Below the pieces are notes generated by a model that saw nothing but the letters and a program-made list of their open reading frames with translations, searched no databases and was not told where the DNA came from. The translations under genes and the position numbers were made by a program. 64,000 nt of DNA from Flavobacterium sp. 102 (GTDB lineage: Bacteria > Bacteroidota > Bacteroidia > Flavobacteriales > Flavobacteriaceae). The stretch is from NCBI RefSeq assembly GCF_003634615.1, contig NZ_RBKX01000001.1:2790001-2854000 (forward strand), written 5' to 3'. Positions 53,124 to 61,748 of this stretch are shown here, one piece after another. Each line of letters opens with the position of its first letter. Positions within the stretch are counted from its first letter, which is position 1.

Positions 53124-55813
53124 GGCTGCTGTTTTTTGGGTATTGTAAAACTCAAACACGCACCGCCGGTAGCATTATTGGTGGCCCAAATTTTTCCTTT
53201 GTGGTGTTCGATAATTTGTTTGCTAATCGCCAATCCTAATCCGCTGCCAATAGGCTTTTTAAAATTCTGATTGGTTGATTGATAGAACTTGTCAAATATG
53301 TTTTCAAAATCATTGGGTGCAATTCCTTTACCATTGTCGCTGACTTCGACTTGCACGTAATCATGTTTGTCATAAACCGCTAAGGTAATCAAACCATTGT
53401 TCTCGGGACAAAACTTAATCGCATTGGAAACCAAATTGGTTACCACTTGTACCATTCTATCTTCGTCGAAATCGGCTTTCAAATTACTATTGCCTTCGAC
53501 ATGAACATGAATATACTTATTGTTAATGAGCTGCTGCAAAGGTTCTATAGCATTTTCAATCGTTTCTAAAACTTTGTGTGTAGCAAAGTTAACTTTTTGG
53601 CGTCCGGTTTCAAACTTTTCTAAGTCGAGAATTTTGTCAATCAAACGGTTCAATCTATCCGATTCAGAAATGATGTTTTGCAAAAACTGTTTGCGTAATT
53701 CTTCCGGGATTTCGTCATCGTCATACAAGATTTCACTTGAAGCACGAATGGCGGTGATTGGTGTACGTAATTCATGGGTAACCGTATCAAGGAATTCATC
53801 TTTTTGCTTGTCTTTTTCCATCAAAGAAACGTTGGCATCTTGCAACTTGGCGGAGATTTCTTTGAGTTCGTTGGAGGTTTCAATCAGCTTTTTGTTGATG
53901 ATGATGTTCTCTTTAGATTCTTCCAAAATCTTCAACACTTCGGGCAACGTTATCTTTTCTTCTTTGACTACGCTCGAGATTAATATTTTGGCGGAAGCCG
54001 TACCAATATGACCGGTCAAGAGGTTTTCGGAGAATTTAATCAAACGTGCATCGGCCAACTCTTCGTTTTTATCGACGTTGTATTTTAGGTTAAAGATGTT
54101 CATGGCACGTTTGGTTCGGTCTTCGCCAAGGAATTTAATCAGCACTTTTTCTATATCGGTTCGGTAAGCCGTTCCTTTCCACACAAACGCATTTTCGTGC
54201 ATGGTGATGTATTTGTTGATGTCTAAAAACATTTCGGCATAGTTGCGCTCGCGGTAATTGCCTTTGAAACTTACTGAAACGGCGATATAAATCATGAAGT
54301 TGAACAACAAACTCCAAAACAAGGCGTGCGGCACAGGTTGTAAATAATCTAATCCGAAAAGTTGCAATGGTTTTAATAATTCGATACCCAAAAAACCTTC
54401 GGTAATAAAAGACGTATCGGATGAAGTAATGCCTAATGCATAAGGCACTAACAGCGTGTACAAACAAATCAAAAAACCAACAATCAAGCCCGAAACTGCT
54501 CCGGTTCTTGAGCCTCTTCGCCAAAACAAAGCACCGAAAAACGATGGTGCCAATTGGGCAATAATGACAAATGCTACCAATCCGATAGAGAACAAACTAT
54601 AATCTAAAGCAAAGTAACGGTAAATGAAATAAGCGATGATAATCAAAGAGAAAATCCCAATCTTACGAATATTGACAATCTTTTTGTTGATGGTGCTTTG
54701 CTCGTTATTTTTTAGTCTTCCCAATAAACCATAAGGAATAATCAAGTTGTTACTCACCATTGTTGACAAACCGATAGAAGAAACGACTATCATGGAAATC
54801 GCTGCAGAAAATCCACCCAAGAAAACCATTACTGTTAATGTTTTATTGTCAAAAAATTGCGGAATCAATAATGAATACGTATCCGAATTTACACTTTGTC
54901 CATCGAATAAAATATTGCCGCCCCAAGCAATTGGATAGACAAAAATATTGAACAACAACAAATACAACGGAAATAACCAAACGGCAGTATTCACATGATT
55001 TTCTCTGGTATTTTCAATCACTGAAACTTGGAATTGTCTCGGCAACAAAAAGATGGCGAACAACGAAAGAATGCATAGAAAAAACCAGTTAATGGCTTGC
55101 GGCAATCCACCGATGGTGTTCTTTTGTTGGAAGTTTTCTAACAGCGATGCTTTGGCATAAATATCATCAAAACCATCGAAGACGAAGAACGTTACATAGA
55201 CACCAATAATGATAAAGAAAACCAATTTCAAGACACTTTCCAAAGCCACCGCAGTGACGATTCCTTTTCTTTTTTCGGAGGCATCTACGTAGCGCGTTCC
55301 GTAGATAGAGGCAAAAATGGCCAACGCAAAAGCCACATAAGTAGTACTATCGTCAAAAACATTGGAGTTCGAAGGCGTTTGGGTTACCAAGTGAAAGGTT
55401 TCCGAAATGGCTTTCAATTGGAGTGCGATGTAAGGCAAAATTCCGAACAAGCAAACTATCGTAACGACTGCGCCTAGAAATCGGCTATTGCCATAACGCA
55501 GCGAAATAAAATCGGCTATACTGGAGACTTTATTGACTCTTGAAATGCGAATGATTTTCTTTAAAACAATCATCCATGCGGGAATGATAATGATTGGCCC
55601 TAGATACACCGGCAAATAATTCAACCCCGAGTTGGCGGCCACGCCAATGCTTCCGTAATACGTCCATGCAGTGCAATAAACGGCTAAGGAAAGGGAATAA
55701 ATATAAGGATTGTTGGTCCATTTAGAGTTTCCTTTTTTCTCTGCCCAATGGGCGATAAAGAAAAGAATTCCCAAATAAAGGGCTAATATGACTAATAAAA
55801 CAAAACTATTCAT
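53120..55813 (-). CDS. Sodium:solute symporter-histidine kinase fusion (CrbS-like)
   Basis: The 897-residue protein joins an SSS/PutP-like transporter of about 13 membrane segments (residues 1 to about 500; early motif GLNYLPVYLGP) to a cytoplasmic kinase with a coiled-coil linker, HisKA box VTHELRTPITAIRASSE, N box VTNLVSNAIKFC and G boxes DNGKGIAP and GSGLGLAISK. The architecture equals CrbS/MxtR kinases that control acs in Vibrio and Pseudomonas. Its place beside two acyl-CoA synthetase genes supports the same role: sensing a short-chain acid. It overlaps the small gene at 55806 by 8 bp. Confidence 0.9.
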   Translation of the reverse strand: MNSFVLLVILALYLGILFFIAHWAEKKGNSKWTNNPYIYSLSLAVYCTAWTYYGSIGVAANSGLNYLPVYLGPIIIIPAWMIVLKKIIRISRVNKVSSIADFISLRYGNSRFLGAVVTIVCLFGILPYIALQLKAISETFHLVTQTPSNSNVFDDSTTYVAFALAIFASIYGTRYVDASEKRKGIVTAVALESVLKLVFFIIIGVYVTFFVFDGFDDIYAKASLLENFQQKNTIGGLPQAINWFFLCILSLFAIFLLPRQFQVSVIENTRENHVNTAVWLFPLYLLLFNIFVYPIAWGGNILFDGQSVNSDTYSLLIPQFFDNKTLTVMVFLGGFSAAISMIVVSSIGLSTMVSNNLIIPYGLLGRLKNNEQSTINKKIVNIRKIGIFSLIIIAYFIYRYFALDYSLFSIGLVAFVIIAQLAPSFFGALFWRRGSRTGAVSGLIVGFLICLYTLLVPYALGITSSDTSFITEGFLGIELLKPLQLFGLDYLQPVPHALFWSLLFNFMIYIAVSVSFKGNYRERNYAEMFLDINKYITMHENAFVWKGTAYRTDIEKVLIKFLGEDRTKRAMNIFNLKYNVDKNEELADARLIKFSENLLTGHIGTASAKILISSVVKEEKITLPEVLKILEESKENIIINKKLIETSNELKEISAKLQDANVSLMEKDKQKDEFLDTVTHELRTPITAIRASSEILYDDDEIPEELRKQFLQNIISESDRLNRLIDKILDLEKFETGRQKVNFATHKVLETIENAIEPLQQLINNKYIHVHVEGNSNLKADFDEDRMVQVVTNLVSNAIKFCPENNGLITLAVYDKHDYVQVEVSDNGKGIAPNDFENIFDKFYQSTNQNFKKPIGSGLGLAISKQIIEHHKGKIWATNNATGGACLSFTIPKKQQP

Positions 55814-56000
55814 GGTAGCGCTTTATGATGATGAAAGACAACAAAATTGAAAACAACCACACCGAAAAAACATAAATGTAAATCACCGGAAAACCCATCA
55901 AACTTTCGGCGCTGTCAAACAGCAACAGTATCGGAAGATTTAATCCGATAAGCAGTATCATGGTGATGATGACTAATTTTTGTTGGTGTCTTTGTTTCAT
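55806..56000 (-). CDS. Small DUF3311-like membrane protein
   Basis: The 64-residue protein has two membrane segments (about 8-27 and 39-58) and overlaps the symporter-kinase start by 8 bp. Small DUF3311-like proteins often sit in front of SSS transporters as accessory subunits, and this one has their plan. It probably helps assemble or stabilise the transporter part. The match is by size, topology and position rather than by motif. Confidence 0.7.
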   Translation of the reverse strand: MKQRHQQKLVIITMILLIGLNLPILLLFDSAESLMGFPVIYIYVFSVWLFSILLSFIIIKRYHE

Positions 56001-56155
56001 ATGTAGCGATTTATTGTTTTTTATTGGTCATATGGAATTCGCATATATCTTTATCTGTGTTTGTTTCGAATTTTCGATATGCTCATTTCATACTATTAAA
56101 AGCCGAAAGCCCTTAACGAATTAAGAGCTTAAGGCAACCAATTAACTATTTGTTA

Positions 56156-56371
56156 TTAATCTTCATATTCATCTGTTAAGGCATACCAACCGAAGATGGT
56201 TAACCCGGTTACAATCAAAGGTAATAATATGAAAAATATAATTATCCCGAAAACTAAATCGTCTTGTTTTCCTGAGGTTAATTTCCCTCCGAAAATACCG
56301 ATGGCATAGTACGCTACAGCTATCGCTAAAGCAATCCAAACTATTCCTAAAAATTTCTTTACTGTGTTCAT
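56156..56371 (-). CDS. Small two-helix membrane protein (DUF6814-like)
   Basis: The 71-residue protein has two membrane segments (about 6-28 and 40-62) and ends in an acidic TDEYED tail. It starts 10 bp after the MFS transporter gene and resembles small proteins (DUF6814-like) found behind MFS genes in Bacteroidota. It may be an accessory subunit of the transporter. No motif is readable. Confidence 0.65.
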   Translation of the reverse strand: MNTVKKFLGIVWIALAIAVAYYAIGIFGGKLTSGKQDDLVFGIIIFFILLPLIVTGLTIFGWYALTDEYED

Positions 56372-56381
56372 AGTTTCTGTT

Positions 56382-57920
56382 TTAGTCGTGAAGTGTATTA
56401 ATTTTTCTATCGATGTAAATCATACCGATGACAAAACATACGGCTGCAATTCCGATGGGATACCATAATCCTTCGAGGTAAAACTCGACATCACCGGCTT
56501 CTTTGGATTGGGTTACAAAGTAGGTTGAAATGGCCGGCAGCAATCCACCAAATATACCATTTCCAACGTGATATGGCAACGACATTGACGTATATCTGAT
56601 CTTTACCGGGAACATTTCTACTAAGAAAGCAGCGATTGGACCATAGACCATGGTTACAAATATTACTTGAATAAATACCATAAAGATTAAGAACCAGCGG
56701 TCTGAACCATTGATGGTCTTAGTGACTTTGGTTTCAATTTTGTCTTTGCCTTTGTCATCTACCATTAGTTTACCGGCTTTGAAGTGCATGGTTTTGATTT
56801 CTTCTACTTTGGTCCCGTCTGTGTATTCTTTTGTTGTGGTATAGATAGAATCTGATTTAGTAGCGTCGATTTCTTTTAAAGATGGAACCACTTTGGTATT
56901 GGCAGCGATTTCCGTTTTCTTAGTTAAATCGGTACTGTTATACATGGCTCTGTAAATTGGACGGTATAGAATAATGGCTAAAAACATTCCTGCCATCATG
57001 ATGGACTTTCTACCCCATTTGTCACTCAACCAACCAAAGAATACAAAGAATGGTGTTCCTAAAATTAACGCGACTCCTAACAGCATGTCGACTTGTGAAG
57101 AATCGATACTTTGAACGGTCTTTAGGAAGTTCATAGCATAAAACTGTCCGGTGTACCAAACAACACCTTGTCCCATTGTTGCTCCGAATAAAGCCAATAA
57201 GACAAATTTTAAGTTGTATTTGTTACCGAAACTTTCTTTTAGCGGATTGGTTGATGTTTTTCCTTCTGATTTTGCTTTGGCAAATACAGGTGATTCATCC
57301 ATATTCTTACGGATAAGGTAAGATACATATACCATTAGGATAGACACCCAAAATGGTACTCTCCAACCCCATTCGTCAAACGCTTCTTTGGACAGCAAGC
57401 TTTTGGTAATTAAAATCACCATTAACGAAATGAATAAACCTACGGTTGCAGTGGTTTGAATCCAGGAAGTCCAATAGCCTTTTTCGCCTTTTGGTGCGTG
57501 TTCTGCTACATAAGTTGCGGCACCACCATATTCTCCTCCAAGGGCAAGACCTTGTAACAAACGAAGAATTAATACTAAAATTGGTGCGGCAAAACCAATG
57601 GTTTCATAACTTGGAATACACCCGATTACGAAGGTGGCCCCACCCATTAACATCAATGTTACCATGAAAGTGTATTTTCTTCCGATAAGGTCACCCAATC
57701 GGCCGAAGAATAATGCTCCGAACGGACGCACTACGAAACCGGCGGCAAAAGTTGCCAACGTTGACAAGAACGCCGCTGTTGGATTGTCAGTTGGGAAGAA
57801 TTTGGTTGATAATACTACGGCTAAACTACCGAAGATGTAAAAATCATACCATTCAATCATTGTCCCCATAGAGGAAGCGGAAATCACTTTCCAAATTCCT
57901 TTTGTTTTTTTATTGCTCAT
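56382..57920 (-). CDS. MFS transporter of the metabolite:H+ symporter (MHS) family
   Basis: The 512-residue protein has 12 membrane segments and MHS-family motifs: MIEWYDFYIFGSLAVVLS at the start, GRLGDLIGRKYTF, and LRLLQGLALGGEYGGAATYV. These symporters take up organic acids such as acetate, propionate, succinate or ketoglutarate. A hydrophilic insert of about 80 residues (near 335-412) lies between membrane segments in the C-terminal half and is unusual. Together with the porin and synthetases it suggests short-chain acid import. Confidence 0.9.
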   Translation of the reverse strand: MSNKKTKGIWKVISASSMGTMIEWYDFYIFGSLAVVLSTKFFPTDNPTAAFLSTLATFAAGFVVRPFGALFFGRLGDLIGRKYTFMVTLMLMGGATFVIGCIPSYETIGFAAPILVLILRLLQGLALGGEYGGAATYVAEHAPKGEKGYWTSWIQTTATVGLFISLMVILITKSLLSKEAFDEWGWRVPFWVSILMVYVSYLIRKNMDESPVFAKAKSEGKTSTNPLKESFGNKYNLKFVLLALFGATMGQGVVWYTGQFYAMNFLKTVQSIDSSQVDMLLGVALILGTPFFVFFGWLSDKWGRKSIMMAGMFLAIILYRPIYRAMYNSTDLTKKTEIAANTKVVPSLKEIDATKSDSIYTTTKEYTDGTKVEEIKTMHFKAGKLMVDDKGKDKIETKVTKTINGSDRWFLIFMVFIQVIFVTMVYGPIAAFLVEMFPVKIRYTSMSLPYHVGNGIFGGLLPAISTYFVTQSKEAGDVEFYLEGLWYPIGIAAVCFVIGMIYIDRKINTLHD

Positions 57921-57941
57921 ACTATATAATTTGGTTGGTTA

Positions 57942-59213
57942 TTAAAAACTGTAGCAACAAGAAATCATAGCTCTGAAATTGCCTACTTTCTTATTGTTTC
58001 CGTCAAAAGTAGCATCGGGTTTTAAATCGCCCCAAGTGGCTCCTGTATATTCTATTTCGGGTGTTACTCTAAACTTGTTTTGTTTGAAATCTACTCTGGC
58101 TGATATTCTCATTACGTTATCTACGCCACGAGTTCCGGCGAAACCTCTTCCGTATAAAGTGGTTGGATTGTCTTTGCTCACACCGTCTGTTTTAGTGTAG
58201 CCAAAGAATACTCCCGGCGCTACACTTTTCCCGTTGCCCGCAATGTCAACCCACATGGCTGTGGTTTTGATTCCTTCGTAAGTTTCTACGCCTCCATTTG
58301 GATCGGCATAGCCTGCAAAACCCCCAAGCATTACCATATTGAATAGGTTTTTACCGGTGATTCCGTAAGCTTTGATGTGGAATTTATCGTTATTGTACTT
58401 GAAATAACCAACTACTGAGGTGGTATTTACTTTCTCTGAAGTGGCTAAACCATTGCTTACTGTTAATGGTTGTAATGATTTGTATTCGAAGCCTAAACCG
58501 GCAATCCAATTGACGTTTTTGAATTGTAATTGTCCGTGTAATGTTGGCAACGGCGAATTGAATGAAGCCGAGTTTTGTGTACCGCCGGTCGCAGTTGCTG
58601 TAGTAAACTCTCTTTCTTTATAGGCTGTTAAGGCAAAGGACAATTCTTTGGTGAAGTTTTGTTTGATACGGGCTTGCGAAACCCATCCGAAAGGATTGAA
58701 CATGATTCCGGTGCTGAAATTAGCTACGCCCGGAAATACTTCGGGGATGAATGTTGGATACCATGTTTGTCCCAACATTAAACTTGTTTTTTCCCAGTCA
58801 AGTGTTACGTAGGCATGACGCAGGCGAAGTAATCCTATGGTTGACTCTGTGTTACCAAAGAAATCACCCTCTAGCGTTCCTGCGGTTTTGGCTCCCCAAA
58901 CATTTGGTCCTTTGGCTTTTACTCCTAAACGAGTTACTACCGAAAGGAAGTTAGAGGCACCGGCATCATTAAGGTCATTCCCATTTGCATCGAGTTGCTC
59001 GTCAAGCGGATAAAGGTTTAAGTTGTATTCGCGTACTTGAGCGGAACGACGCGTGTCCCAAATGTAATCGGTTCTGATGAAACCGTAAACACTTACGTCC
59101 CACTCTTTTGCTGTTGGCACTGCCTGAGTAGCTGGTGTTGCCGGTGCCGAAGTTGTTTGTGCTTGACTTGAAAAAGAGCCGATTGCAAAGGTTAATAATA
59201 ATAGTTTTTTCAT
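57942..59213 (-). CDS. Outer-membrane porin
   Basis: The 423-residue protein has a Sec signal peptide (MKKLLLLTFAIGSFSSQAQT), an Ala/Thr/Pro linker, and a body of alternating beta strands ending in FRAMISCCYSF, the aromatic C-terminal residue typical of outer-membrane beta-barrels. It is probably a 16-18-stranded porin. It lies 21 bp upstream of the MFS gene on the same strand, so together they form an import route. Start at the second ATG (59213) fits the signal peptide; the first, at 59216, is equally possible. Substrate is inferred only from context. Confidence 0.88.
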   Translation of the reverse strand: MKKLLLLTFAIGSFSSQAQTTSAPATPATQAVPTAKEWDVSVYGFIRTDYIWDTRRSAQVREYNLNLYPLDEQLDANGNDLNDAGASNFLSVVTRLGVKAKGPNVWGAKTAGTLEGDFFGNTESTIGLLRLRHAYVTLDWEKTSLMLGQTWYPTFIPEVFPGVANFSTGIMFNPFGWVSQARIKQNFTKELSFALTAYKEREFTTATATGGTQNSASFNSPLPTLHGQLQFKNVNWIAGLGFEYKSLQPLTVSNGLATSEKVNTTSVVGYFKYNNDKFHIKAYGITGKNLFNMVMLGGFAGYADPNGGVETYEGIKTTAMWVDIAGNGKSVAPGVFFGYTKTDGVSKDNPTTLYGRGFAGTRGVDNVMRISARVDFKQNKFRVTPEIEYTGATWGDLKPDATFDGNNKKVGNFRAMISCCYSF

Positions 59214-59311
59214 CATTTGAATTGTTGGTTTTGGTTATGTTTTGTTCGACCAAATTCTAACAATTTGTGAATGAAAAAAATTATGATATATATTGTTGTA
59301 AACTACTATAG

Positions 59312-59731
59312 TTAATCTTTGAAACGTTCCCATTTTATAAGCATAAACTTGTCGCCTAGTTCGGTAATGATCATCCCTGCTCCTTTTAAAACTTCTTTGT
59401 TTTTGAGGAATTCAACGAGTTCTAAATGGTTATATATCTTGTAGGTAGGATGGTAATCGGTATGGTTGGGTTTGGCTATTTTAAACTCCTTTACCCAATT
59501 GCTTACGGTAACGTGTGAAACGCCTATTATACGTTCTATTTCGCGGTAACTTAACCCTTCGAGGTATAACTGCAATGCCTTAGTGACATAGTAACTATCT
59601 ATCTTTTTACCCAGTTTATTCACTGTGAAATAATAGTTGCATTTTTTGCATAAAAACCTTTGTCTGTCTTTGATAACACCGCTTTTGACAATCGCGTCGC
59701 TTTGGCATTTGGGACATGCTAAAATCTCCAT
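59312..59731 (-). CDS. IS1 InsA-like zinc-finger/HTH protein without catalytic domain
   Basis: The 139-residue protein starts MEILACPKCQSDAIVKSG, with four Cys (CPKC...CKKC) of an InsA-type zinc ribbon, followed by an HTH (YREIERIIGVSHVTVSNWVKEF). The C-terminal 60 residues are unfamiliar, with IITELGDKFMLIKWERF. There is no transposase catalytic domain, no terminal inverted repeat and no partner orfB nearby. It is probably a domesticated DNA-binding protein rather than an insertion sequence. It lies 100 bp upstream of the porin and could regulate the acetate module. Confidence 0.75.
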   Translation of the reverse strand: MEILACPKCQSDAIVKSGVIKDRQRFLCKKCNYYFTVNKLGKKIDSYYVTKALQLYLEGLSYREIERIIGVSHVTVSNWVKEFKIAKPNHTDYHPTYKIYNHLELVEFLKNKEVLKGAGMIITELGDKFMLIKWERFKD

Positions 59732-59844
59732 ATATATAAATTTTGCATAAATATACTTATTTAGCAAATATACAAAAGTGTTTTTGTTATTTTTTTTAGT
59801 AAAAAATTACACACCCTTTAATTTTATTGGGTTTTTATTGTGGA

Positions 59845-59920
59845 ATGTTTAAAATAGTTATCGGTTGTCTGTTATCGGTTATCTGTTGATTGTTATGGGT
59901 TATCGTTAGGTGTTGTGGAA
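59845..59920. repeat. Degenerate GTTATCGGTT repeats
   Basis: Imperfect copies of GTTATCGGTTGTCTGTTATC and GTTATCGGTTATCTGTTG occur four to five times. They lie in the 845-bp gene-free stretch 59732-60576, which otherwise holds REP-like segments and a minisatellite. Confidence 0.5.
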
Positions 59921-59986
59921 GGATTGCTTTGAAAGACTCAGGACAAGGCTTCAGAGAGATGGGCGGACCATCTTGCATAGGTGCGC

Positions 59987-60005
59987 GCTCCTTCGGCAAG
60001 CTCAG
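59987..60005. repeat. REP-like sequence flanking minisatellite
   Basis: GCTCCTTCGGCAAGCTCAG is the complement-type form of the repeat at 19215 (CTGAGCTTGTCGAAGG) with a few changes. It lies just before the 21-bp minisatellite. Confidence 0.55.
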
Positions 60006-60066
60006 TAAGTGGGTTTTGATGGGTGCTCGCTCCTGATAGACTCTCAAAATATGCTTCCGCTAAAGA

Positions 60067-60276
60067 GGAAACGATGTTACTTATAAAGGAAACGACTTTA
60101 CTCGTGAAGGAAACAACTTTACTTGTAGAGGAAACGACTTTACTTGTGAAGGAAACAAGTTTACTTATAGAGGAAACGATTTTACTTATAAAGGAAACGA
60201 CTTTACTTGTGAAGGAAACGATGTTACTTATAAAGGAAAAAACTTTACTTATAGAGGAAACGATCTTACTTATGGA
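60067..60276. repeat. 21-bp tandem repeat, 10 units
   Basis: Ten full units such as GGAAACGACTTTACTTGTGA (plus one base) repeat in tandem, followed by a partial eleventh to about 60297. Differences between units are mainly at positions 7-10 and 16-20. Both strands stay open in frame because of the 21-bp period, giving false long frames. It is unrelated in sequence to the repeat at 20929, but the period is the same. Confidence 0.85.
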
Positions 60277-60304
60277 GGAAACAAGGTTTTGAAGGATGCT
60301 GTAT

Positions 60305-60327
60305 GATTCCTCAGTCTTCGGAATGAC
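60305..60327. repeat. REP-like sequence after minisatellite
   Basis: GATTCCTCAGTCTTCGGAAT followed by GAC is a common intergenic repeat type in Bacteroidota and other groups. It marks the right side of the minisatellite region. Confidence 0.45.
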
Positions 60328-60576
60328 AAGTTTTAGGGAAATTAAATGTAACCTTGACAAAAGACGATTACTTTTTAGCCCCGATGTTAGTGGCATCTCG
60401 TCTTTGGGGACGAGATATAACGGACAGCGGGAAAATGAATTACAAGAATACGCAAGCCATTCGCTTCAAATAATTAGAACCGCATCTTAACTTGTACGTT
60501 TTATTGCATAAATATTAATCGGAAAAATAATTTTAATCTATATTTTTCTTACTTTTATTTTTTAAATGCCAAAAAA

Positions 60577-61620
60577 ATGAAGTATACAGCCAAAATTATT
60601 ACGCATAGAGGTGAAAAGCGAGTAGCGGTATTTTTTGACCGAGATGATGGATTGATTGCTGCAATAAAGGCGATTGATGGATCGAAATGGAGCCAAACGA
60701 TGAAGGTTTGGCACTTGCCTGACCATGATGAAAACCGAAAAATGTTTGGGTTACCGCTGATTATTGATTCGCTTCCGAGTGAAGAAGGTGCGCAAAGTTT
60801 GGAAAATTTCAGGCGTTGGTTGCGGTCAAAGCGCTATAGTGACAGTACCATAAAGACTTATATGGAAGCGGCGAAGTCGTTTTTAGTTTTTTTTAAGCAT
60901 AAAGCCAGTAATACTATTTCGAATGAAGATGTGATTTTGTATAACAACGAGTATATTTTGAAAAACAATTTATCGGCTTCGTATCAGAATCAAATTGTGA
61001 GTTCGATTAAGTTGTATTTCACGACTGTTCAGGATCGAAAGGTTGAAATTGAGAGTATTCACAGGCCAAAACGCGAGAAGGTTTTGCCGAATGTTTTGAG
61101 TAAAGAGGAAGTAAAATTGATTTTGGAATCGCAAAATAACATTAAGCATAAGGCGATGTTGTGTTTGATTTACAGTTGTGGATTGAGACGTAGTGAGTTG
61201 TTGCAATTGAAACTTGCTGATATTGATTCAAAACGAAACATTGTGTTTATTAGGCAAGCCAAGGGCAAGAAAGATAGGATTGCGCCTTTGAGTCCGAAAA
61301 TTTTGGCGTTGTTACGGGATTATTACAAAGGTTACAAACCAAAAGTTTGGCTTTTTGAGGGTAAAGTGAAAGGCCAACCCTACTCAGAGCAAACTTTGCA
61401 AACGATTTTAAAGCAAGCGGTAAAGAAAGCCGGAATAACCAAACCGGTTACGCTGCACTGGTTGCGTCATAGTTATGCTACGCATTTGTTGGAAAGTGGC
61501 ACAGATTTGCGTTACATTCAGGAACTTTTGGGGCACAGCCGAAGTAGAACTACGGAAATATATACTCATGTGAGTACCAATAGTTTGCAACAAATAAGAA
61601 GTCCGTTTGATGATTTGTAA
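60577..61620 (+). CDS. Tyrosine recombinase, integron-integrase-like C-terminus
   Basis: The 347-residue protein has an N-terminal module (1-60, with SKWSQTMKVWHLP), a SAM-like core-binding domain (about 72-155) and a tyrosine-recombinase catalytic domain. Catalytic residues are Arg204 (CGLRRSELL), Lys near 229-231, His294 and Arg297 (HWLRHSYATHLLE), His320 (ELLGHS) and Tyr329 (TEIYTHV). The C-terminal 75 residues strongly resemble integron integrases, including AGITKPVTLHWLRHS and RSPFDDL at the end, but the extra segment unique to IntI between motifs I and II is absent. It is located directly upstream of the attC-like array at 61722-64000, in the same direction. Confidence 0.93.
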   Translation: MKYTAKIITHRGEKRVAVFFDRDDGLIAAIKAIDGSKWSQTMKVWHLPDHDENRKMFGLPLIIDSLPSEEGAQSLENFRRWLRSKRYSDSTIKTYMEAAKSFLVFFKHKASNTISNEDVILYNNEYILKNNLSASYQNQIVSSIKLYFTTVQDRKVEIESIHRPKREKVLPNVLSKEEVKLILESQNNIKHKAMLCLIYSCGLRRSELLQLKLADIDSKRNIVFIRQAKGKKDRIAPLSPKILALLRDYYKGYKPKVWLFEGKVKGQPYSEQTLQTILKQAVKKAGITKPVTLHWLRHSYATHLLESGTDLRYIQELLGHSRSRTTEIYTHVSTNSLQQIRSPFDDL

Positions 61621-61721
61621 TATTTTTAATATATTAGCCACAGTAAATAAATATTATGGCAATCATACTTATCGCGTCTGAAAATGACAGATGAATATGA
61701 TTTTGTAATACATATAGACTA

Positions 61722-61738
61722 GTTATACGCAAGCAATT
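61722..61738. repeat. Half-site between recombinase and first cassette gene
   Basis: GTTATACGCAAGCAATT resembles the right ends of complete sites (GTTATGCG). No left arm is visible, so it could be an attI-like insertion point or a decayed site. Confidence 0.35.
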
Positions 61739-61748
61739 AACTGCATCT

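Noticed and set aside
59312..59731. Complete IS1 insertion sequence
   Set aside because: No catalytic orfB, no terminal inverted repeats and no target duplication are visible around the InsA-like gene.
59938..60396. Open frames on both strands (SKVVSFTSK-type and KETTLLVEE-type repeats)
   Set aside because: Produced by the 21-bp minisatellite and flanking REP-like sequence; not a gene.
60577..61620. Canonical IntI integrase
   Set aside because: The segment between GLRRSELL and the HxLRHS motif is too short to hold the IntI-specific extra domain, so it is called integron-integrase-like only.
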